From Symbiodinium natans (Eukaryota > Sar > Dinophyceae > Suessiales > Symbiodiniaceae), in the NCBI GenBank assembly GCA_905221605.1, contig CAJNDS010002324.1, positions 919,501 to 983,500 on the forward strand: DNA of 64,000 bases. Direction: 5' to 3'. The notes under the pieces are model-generated. The model ran no database searches. It saw nothing but the letters and a program-made list of their open reading frames with translations, and was not told the origin of the DNA. The translations under genes were made by a program, and so were the position numbers. Below, in pieces: positions 57,415 through 64,000 of this stretch (positions are counted from its first letter, which is position 1; every line of letters begins with the position of its first letter).

Positions 57415-57570
57415 TTGGGGTCCTTCGGGGCACTTATAGGGGCACTTATAGGGGTACTTCTAGGGGTACTTATAGGGATACTTAGGGGTACTTGGGGGTA
57501 CTTCGGGGTAGGGGTACTTATGGGGGAACTTATGGGGGTACTTATAGGGCTAATTATAGGGGGTACTCAA
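57415..57570. repeat. GGGGTACTT(AT)A tandem repeat
   Basis: The words GGGGTACTT, GGGGCACTTATA and GGGGTACTTATA repeat about fifteen times with variable spacing. Confidence 0.85.
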
Positions 57571-57889
57571 GGCGCGGCAAGCTCCGGTTCACTAAGGCAA
57601 GGGCCCATCCAAACGTGCGATGCCTTGTGCGGAGCAGCAGCGAGCAAGAGACGGCTGTTTTGCGAGCGCAAGAACCCCAATTTCCCAAAACCCCCCCGTT
57701 TTTGGCCGCGTCCCATGCGATTTTTGCAGTCCAAGTCACCTCTCCGACTTTCGGCGAGCGACTTGGCTTGTGGTTCCATCGGTATCGGCAGGAGTCCGAG
57801 GCGACTCCTGCGCCAAGGCTGTTTAAAGGCGGGTTTTAGGGTATAGACGAAAAACGACGCATATAGAGATTTAGGGCGGTTATGTAATT

Positions 57890-58082
57890 TAGGGTCCCCA
57901 ATCTCCAAGCACAAGCTGTCTACAGTAGCTGCTCTCAAAACTCCCAGCAAGAGGGCACGACTTGCTGCCAACCCTTCAACATCTTGCCTGGCCTTGGGCA
58001 AGGAACCAGTCGATGATTTGTTTTTCTTATCCTTCTGGCTGGGTGCAGGGGCACGCACCCCTGTAATCACTCGCAGCACCAT
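57890..58082 (-). CDS. Possible first exon of an unidentified gene
   Basis: From an ATG at 58082 the minus strand reads MVLRVITGVRAPAPSQKDKK, a basic linker, then GLAASRALLLGVLRAATVDS and LCLEIGDPK. The composition looks coding. The family is unknown; the frame continues to 57567 but becomes less convincing after about 57890. Confidence 0.35.
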
Positions 58083-58159
58083 ATCGCTGCTTCAAGCTTT
58101 CTTCTGAGCCAGAAAGCTGCAGCATGCTTTGTAACTGACATGAGATTTTTTGAGTGAGA

Positions 58160-58232
58160 GTGTTTAGGGTTTAGGGTGTAGGGCTTTGTGTTCAGAGTTT
58201 AGGGTTTAGGGGTTTAGGGTTTAGGGTTCAAG
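58160..58232. repeat. Degenerate TTTAGGG block
   Basis: About nine units, several altered. Confidence 0.85.
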
Positions 58233-58394
58233 ATGTTGGGGGATATGCGTGGGTCCTGTGTGTGTGTGTGTGCGTAAGGGGGTTATAGACGTAGTGATCA
58301 CAAGAACCTGCTGCACAAGCTAGACCTGCACCCGGAACCTTGAACCGGGCTGGCATGGACAAGACTCTCAGGGTTTGCTGGTAGGGTTTCATCA

Positions 58395-58675
58395 GGTATC
58401 TTCAGGGTTGAGGGCTCGAGAATACCAGTTGGGGCTCCAAATCGGGGGGGAAAGAGTCGGGCAAGGCGATTCGACGCGGTGCTGTCCCTGGCACGGACTC
58501 TCAGGCGCGAATGGAAACATGCCCACACCACAAATGGCCAGATTTGAAGAGTCATGCGTGTACCTTATGATACCTTATGCAAGATTCGAGTACGTCCAAA
58601 AGGCCCAAGGTGTTGCCAACATTCTCATCCGGCGTCCCCTCGCGCAGCATTTTACCAAAGCCCAAGGATCTGCAC
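58395..58675 (-). CDS. Possible exons of an unidentified gene
   Basis: Minus-strand 58575-58672 reads ILGFGKMLREGTPDENVGNT then LGLLDVLESC. Minus-strand 58395-58480 reads NRLARLFPPRFGAPTGILEP. Both look like protein segments. No family is named. Confidence 0.3.
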
Positions 58676-59317
58676 GTGCGTCCCCCCCCCCTGGGTTCCC
58701 CCCCCATGCAGCTTAAGGCTTAACATGGCTACTAATAGGGTGAAACTGAAACTACACGAGTCATCTGACTCTATGACTTCGCTTTCGCCTTGTGCCACGC
58801 GGTCGGAAGCAGACTTCGAATGGACTAAGAGAGCAAAAGCCTGCGCAATTTGAGGTCGGAGCCTTCCCCTTGGCCTTGGCCTGTCCAGTTTGTAAGCAGC
58901 TGCAGATGAACACGGCTCTAACCCTAAACCCTAAACCCGCACTGCCACCCTAACAGCATGCCTTGCCAGCTGCCTTACCAGCAGCCTTTGTCGCGACTTC
59001 GGCCTGGAGACGACAAAGCGACCGACAGAGCCGACAAAAGAGTTCAAAGAGCACGCTCGGCCTTGCTCTTCGGTGTTTCAGCCTGCACGTGTCCAAATCC
59101 AGGGTCGTGTTTAACATATCGTCTTGAGCCTGAAAGTGCAGGCTCTAGAGTTTGTTGAGACTGTTGAGATGACTTGTCATGCCGCCGTCTCTACAATGCT
59201 ACTCGAAAAAGGAACTTGCCAGGCTCGGGAGGTAGATGGTGGATTCAGGGGTTATTTAACTCGTCTTGCGCCTCCGTCGCACAAACTCAGCCGTTTCCCA
59301 GTACCGAGGAGTTTCCT

Positions 59318-60010
59318 TACGTGGATGTGCTTTTCGCGACCAGTGGCGCCTTCGCCTTGGCCTTCGACTTCGCTTTCGCCTTGGGCTTCTTGACCCTGGC
59401 AGGTGATGCTTTGCGTAGGTACTGCCAGACAAAGAGCCAAAAAAAAGCCGGATGCACTTGATCAGGCCAGAAGTCACCCCCTCATCTTCGCTGGCGTTGG
59501 CCTCCTCGTCGGGCTCCGCCTTAACCTCTTGACAACAGCCCACCAGCATCCACCGGCAGCCACCAGCCAAGGCTTCACTGACCTTCACTGCCTTTGCCGA
59601 GGGCTTGCCGGCCTTGTCCCTCTCTACGTCGTCGTCCATCTCGTCTGGATTGTCCTTCGAGCAGCGACGCTGCATTACAGTCTTTCAACTGTTGCCAGAC
59701 CTCACGCTGCCTCAGCGACACCCGCCCCGCAGTCCTCTTTGGCCGATGCCTTTCTCTTCTTGCTGTTCGACGGGATGACGACCTGCGGCAAAGATGTGAA
59801 ACAGGAAGCGGGCGTGTCCCCCCTGTGGCGACCTTGACGGCATGAGAGTTGGAGCTTCGAGTCAACGCAGTCTTCACCTGCCAAGATCAAGAAAGCAATA
59901 GGGCAATGGCCGAGGCGGGAAAGGTTCCAAAAGGACCCAAGGAGCCTTGGGGTCAACAAACTTGAAGATGTCTTCGAAGTCGGCCCCCATCATGTGCTGC
60001 CTGCAAGACT
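59318..60010 (-). CDS. Lysine-rich nuclear protein, several exons
   Basis: Minus-strand segments in order: about 59955-60003, after AG|G, MMGADFEDIFKFVDPK; 59710-59785, VVIPSNSKKRKASAKEDCGA, with a likely nuclear localisation signal; about 59590-59660, NPDEMDDDVERDKAGKPSAK, ending at a GTCAGT donor; about 59460-59530, VKAEPDEEANASEDEGV; and a last exon 59318-59396, VKKPKAKAKSKAKAKAPLVA ending in TAA. The acidic middle and the Lys/Ala tail resemble chromatin-associated or histone-like proteins, but no fold is recognised. A Lys-rich frame at 60300-60420 (SAQKRKASGSSASGKRR) may be an earlier exon or part of the upstream photolyase tail. Confidence 0.5.
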
Positions 60011-60794
60011 TCCGAGCAAAGCAGGGGGCTAGAGGTGGCCTTGCGCAGCGCAAGCAGAGCAGCCACGTCTCGAAATTATAAAAAATTGCGCATGCGCTTT
60101 TTTCCACGCTTGCGCGCAGCAAGTTGCCGGCATTGAAACGCCAAGCACATCAGGAGGCTGGTAGAGAAACTTCGCGCAAGGCGCGAGCCTGAAAACTGCA
60201 TGCAACCTGCACCTTCCTGAGAAGGGCTCACAAACGTCACCCAAACTTGCACCTAGCCCAGACGCATGCATTGTGCCGCTGCTTCCCTTCTTCCTCTCCA
60301 GAGTACTGCACAGAGTGTTCAGCAAACCGGGGACAGCGCCTCTTGCCAGAAGCACTGGACCCTGATGCCTTGCGCTTCTGGGCGGACCCGGTGGTTGGAC
60401 CTGCTGTAAGGGTTTTCGAAGGGTCTAGATGGGTTTTCCCCAAAATAGGCTGTACCCCTGTCATCCCCCAAATAGACTAGAACGATCCCCCTTAAAAGGG
60501 ACTCCCAAAGTTAAACAGAATCCCCCCTAATGAGGGACCCCTAAAACCCCTAAACGACGCGAAGCGATGCGAAGCCACGAGCCGATCTTAGGGGATAGGA
60601 TTAGGGGGACCCTTGGGGATATAGACCCTCTGAATAAGGTCCCTGTTTAAGAGAGCCAGAAGAGGGTTCAGAAGGGTCCCCTTTTAAGGGTCTCTCTTAT
60701 CCTACCTGGGAGATCTGGGGCTTCTGCCCTTCTTCGTGGGAGTACTCCTCGCCGCGGCCAGGGCCTTCTTGAAGCGCTCCAAGTTGGCCTCTGT

Positions 60795-60865
60795 TAGGGT
60801 TCAAGGTTTAGGGTTTAGGGTTTATAGGGTTTAGGGTTTAGGGTCTAGGGTTTAGGGTTGAAGGT

Positions 60866-60897
<32 letters not shown>

Positions 60898-60905
60898 GGT
60901 TTAGG
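60795..60905. repeat. TTTAGGG then TTGAGGG sub-blocks
   Basis: About seven TTTAGGG-type units, then six homogeneous TTGAGGG units. Confidence 0.95.
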
Positions 60906-61119
60906 CTTTTCAGCGCACCAAGTTGGCCTTCCCTCTACCTTGGACCCTGTAAAGCCCCCAATTTGGGGACCCGCTTTCAAGATGCTCTAAGGAAGTAGAT
61001 GGGCCACACTAAGAGTATGATTTTATTACATTTAAGGGGAATCTCTTAGGGGTACTCCCCAAAGGATCGAGGGACTTGAGGAAGCCAAGGCAGCTTATGA
61101 GGCTTGATGAGAGTGGCAC

Positions 61120-63834
61120 CTTGCTGGCTGTGTCGTGATCCACAATCGGCTTCGGGTAGTCCTCCGCAGCGCGTTCGAAAAAGAGCTGTTACAGTGTGGG
61201 GCCTGCAACCCTGCCCGTCCTTGCCCACAACACATCCAGCAGACTGCTGCACCTTCACAGCAAGTTTGCGCGCTTCATGGATGATCCATCAAGGCTTAAG
61301 AGGGCTTAAGACCGAGGGCGATTGATCCTCATGCTGCATGGCCATCACCACTTTAGGTCTAGTAAGCCGCTGGCAAACCCAGAACAAAAAGACCGAACCA
61401 AAGCAACACGAATGAATGCGTGAAGCAAACTATTTGGTGGGATTGTAATCTCGGCGTGCAGAGCTAGCAGCGTTAGCTGAGTTGGCGTTCCTTGAACTGC
61501 ATATGCAAGATGCCCCGCACACTGCTTTGCACTTGAGATTTGCTCGCGCGCCAGGTCTCAACATGTCGCGGCCTCCTTGGGAGCCGTCCAAGGTGCGTAG
61601 ATGTACTTGCCTCATTGGGAGAAGAAAGAGAGAACATAGGGGTGCCGGCTCATGTTCCAAGGGCACGGCTGGGCATCTTTCGTAGCTCTGGAACGAACTC
61701 CCGTATGAACTTGCCCTGGCTCACACACGGCTCCAAGGGTTCAGGATAAACCCTGCAAGCCCCTACAAATCCCTGCCGGGTACAGTACCCCAAACACCCT
61801 AAACCCTAAACCCTAAACCCTAAACCCTAAACCCTGAACCCTGAACCCTGAACCCTAAACTGCCCTAAACCCTAAACCCCAAACCCTAAACCCTACACCC
61901 CCTAAACCCCTGCCAATCCCCGCTTGTTAAACCTCTAGGGACTCTATAGGGCTCTTGCTGTGCCTCTGGGTCTTGCACGTTCAAGGAGGAGTCCATCTTT
62001 GGCACCTGGAAACGTCCGGGTTTAGGGTTTGGGCTTTAGGGTTTTGGCTTGGGGGGGAAAGGTTTAGGGTGTGGGGTTTGGGGTTTGGGGGGTTTGGGGG
62101 GTTTGGGGGGTTTGGGGGGTTTCGGGGTCTGGGGTCTGGGGTTTGGAGGGTTTAGGGGTTTTGGGGGCTTGGGAGTCAAGGGTGTCGGGGCGGAGGGTGC
62201 TGATCTTTTGGGTGTAACAAGATGTCCAAACCCTCTCAAGCCCTACGCCCCTAAACTCCCTGAGCCCTAAAAGAAGAAAAGCTGGTGGGCAAAGCCCAGA
62301 GAAAGAAATGAGGGCACCACTGTGGGTTGCATATCCCTAAGCTGCTGTCACGGAACTTAAACTAGGTTAGTAGCACCACTGTCAGCAAGCCACACTATTG
62401 CGTCATATAATTTATATATTATTTATATATATATATATATATACATACATACATTTGTGCACACACACACACTGAGACCCTGATGCTGCCTATTCTGGGA
62501 ACTGACCCTAAGCTCCCCCTCTGAACAGCGTGAGTCTGAGCCGGCGCACGGGGTGGTAGACGCGGAAGAACGGCGGAGACCATGGCGCGGCACCAGAGAG
62601 CCCCAGCCAGTTCATGTTGTTCAGGGACCAGTCCTCAACGGCACAAGGATTGCTGTTGGGTCCGCTGCCTTTGGGGATCCCTATTCTCCACCCAAACCAG
62701 GGAATCCGAATTCTGGAACCCTAAACCCTAAACCCTAAACCCTAAACCCATGCAACTGCCCTAAGGCGGCTCAGGGCTCATCATGCTCAGATCTCCGCTT
62801 TCACACGAGGCGCCGGCCGCGTCGATGAGCAGCTTGTCGAACACATCCCGGCCTCTGGAAAGACCGCGTTGCCTACGCCTTTGGGCAGCTCGTCCTTCAT
62901 TTCCTGCTTTAGGGTTTCGGGTTTAGGGTTTAAGGGTTAAGGGTTAAGGGTTAAGGGTTTAGGGTTTAGGGTTTAGGGTTTAGGGTTTAGGGTTTAGGGT
63001 TTAGGGTTTAGGGTTTAGGGTTTAGGGTTTAGGGTTTAGGGTTTAGGGTTTAGGGCTGCTTCTGGAGTAGACCGATATTTTTTGAGCCACTGGGCTTCTC
63101 AGGCTTCCGTATAAGAGTATGCTTGGAAGGAGTGGCGACCATTCGCTGCAGCAACCTCCGAAGCATTGGCATACACTCTAAGAAGACACTGCTGTCTCCT
63201 AAGCCTTTTTGACCCTAAAACCCTAACCCTAAGGCCCTAAACCTTAAAACCCTAAACCCTAGAGTCCCTAAAGCCTCTCCGTTGGAGTTTTTTCGAGGCT
63301 GGCGCCCTGCTCCCAAGAGAGCCACAGGTCGCCACGCGTGAGGAAGCACGCCACGGCGTGCCGGGCCAGGTGGTGCATCCACCCGACCTCGGTGTCGCTG
63401 TCCAGTGAGAGGCCATGCTTCGGAGTTGAAGAAGTGCTTAGGGGTTTATGAAAGAGGGCTTTTAGTAGGGTTTAGGAATTAACAAGTTGGGGGGGTTCCG
63501 AAGCCCCAGGAAAGTTCACTCCCGAAACACAGAGACGCAGCGAGACCAAGCTCGGTCCCCATCCCTGGCCAGCTGCCGCATGCAGGCATCGATGAAGGGG
63601 TAGCCGGTCCTAGAAGCGCGGGCCATCTCTCGCCAACAGTGTTTTATGGCCGCTACCCTGCACTTCGACCGATCTACCTGTTCGAATACGAGGGCAATTT
63701 TGCAGGATCTGACTGTGGCCTTTTGAGTGAAAAGAGGGCCTTCTTAGCCAAACCCCCAATCCGTGCAGCAAAAGCATGTCCTTCCGCTCTCCCAGGCCGC
63801 TAGGAACTTCTTGTTCTTGGCCCAAGGGATCGGC
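61120..63834 (-). CDS. 6-4 photolyase / cryptochrome, FAD-binding half; 5' end outside window
   Basis: The family repairs UV photoproducts in DNA or senses blue light with FAD. Ten exons follow one another in phase: 63781-63834 ([17 protein letters not shown]), 63570-63609 ([13 protein letters not shown]), 63306-63387 ([15 protein letters not shown], then [12 protein letters not shown]), 62818-62852 ([11 protein letters not shown]), 62550-62633 ([18 protein letters not shown], then FFRVYHP), 61964-62005 ([14 protein letters not shown]), 61670-61715 ([15 protein letters not shown]), 61573-61610 ([12 protein letters not shown]), 61220-61252 ([11 protein letters not shown]), 61120-61161 ([14 protein letters not shown]). 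The [22 protein letters not shown] and W.LN..NW motifs that bind FAD are intact. H-H-L-A-R points to the 6-4 photolyase/animal cryptochrome branch rather than CPD photolyase. Donors are GA (63780, 61219), GC (63569, 63305, 62817, 61963, 61669) and GT (62549, 61119). The N-terminal antenna domain must lie beyond 64000. The C-terminal tail is unresolved. Confidence 0.88.
61797..61905. repeat. CCCTAAA/CCCTGAA block in a photolyase intron
   Basis: Six CCCTAAA units, three CCCTGAA units and six mixed units between the exons at 61670-61715 and 61964-62005. Confidence 0.95.
62018..62175. repeat. TTTGGGG/TTTAGGG block in a photolyase intron
   Basis: G-rich units (GGGGTTT, GGGGGGTTT) starting about 13 bases from the exon 61964-62005. 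Confidence 0.9.
62405..62472. repeat. (AT)n and (CA)n microsatellites in a photolyase intron
   Basis: ATATATATAT followed by CATACATACA and ACACACACAC. Confidence 0.9.
62715..62750. repeat. CCCTAAA block in a photolyase intron
   Basis: Five units between exons 62550-62633 and 62818-62852. Confidence 0.95.
62910..63056. repeat. TTTAGGG block in a photolyase intron
   Basis: Four TTAAGGG units, then about sixteen perfect TTTAGGG units, between exons 62818-62852 and 63306-63387. Confidence 0.95.
63212..63265. repeat. CCCTAAA block in the same photolyase intron
   Basis: About six degenerate units in opposite orientation to the block at 62910-63056, both in one intron. Confidence 0.9.
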
Positions 63835-63851
63835 CTCGACGTCGAGCATTT

Positions 63852-63910
63852 GGGATGTTCCCCCCTTACACGAACAGTCCTTAAAGGGAGTACAATAGGG
63901 GACACTAGAA
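63852..63910. mobile_element. Family A element, partial, just upstream of a photolyase exon
   Basis: The left end GGGATGTTCCCCCCTTACAC and the inner CGAACAGTCCTTAAAGG match family A; no right-end GGGAACATCCC is seen, so it is truncated or rearranged. It lies 16 bases from the AG acceptor at 63836-63835. Confidence 0.65.
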
Positions 63911-64000
63911 TTGGGGACGCCTTTAAAAATGCGACCCTTTCAAAGGGACCACTCAAGAATATGCAGGCGAACCCAGAGAGCCATCGAGCCCCGGGCTTGC

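Noticed and set aside
60029-60464. Assigning the KRKASGSS frame as the photolyase C-terminal tail
   Set aside because: Two frames are open at that place, phase with the last photolyase exon fits the other one, and an NLS-like stretch alone does not decide ownership.

Overview
The window looks like nuclear DNA of a dinoflagellate. Genes are split into many short exons (28-190 bases). Introns begin with GA, GC or GT and end in AG followed by G at the exon start, a splice pattern known from dinoflagellates. Telomere-type TTTAGGG/CCCTAAA blocks are scattered through the interior. Simple repeats are abundant, and few reading frames run beyond 150 codons. The species cannot be named from this sequence.

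Because exons are short, an open-reading-frame view hides nearly all genes. I reconstructed exons by hand from protein-family motifs, phase and splice sites. Recognised genes, all on the minus strand: a DHYC-type palmitoyltransferase (5337-7414, complete in ten exons summing to 286 codons), a TRM13 tRNA methyltransferase (9360-10563, 5' end missing), the SLX1 structure-specific nuclease (about 18995-21385), the SEC13 WD40 coat/nucleoporin protein (25867-31191), an OSCA/CSC1-type channel with a cysteine-rich ectodomain (about 40040-42697), a polycystin/PKD2-type cation channel (about 45472-53290), and a 6-4 photolyase/cryptochrome (61120-63834, 5' end outside the window). Unidentified but protein-like exons lie at 3-4.4, 11.6-13.9, 24.2-25.6, 31.8-36.2, 53.3-58.7 and 59.3-60.0 kb, again on the minus strand. 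The window is thus one arm of a one-directional, head-to-tail gene array.

Layout: 1-2.9 kb, no supported gene; 3-10.6 kb, gene-dense; 10.6-18.9 kb, repeat-rich, with a two-exon gene fragment around a telomere-like intron and an 84-90 bp tandem array; 19-31 kb, SLX1, an unknown gene and SEC13; 31-36 kb, unknown genes including a mult-pass membrane protein; 36.5-39.2 kb, an AT-rich island with a 248-bp tandem duplication and a long array of hairpins, unlike anything else here; 40-64 kb, two ion channels, a lysine-rich nuclear protein and the photolyase.

The genes do not form a pathway. The most interesting features are genome-structural: telomere-like blocks sitting inside introns and locally homogenised to different variants, two families of short non-autonomous inverted-repeat-like elements, the non-canonical splice sites, and the AT-rich palindromic island.
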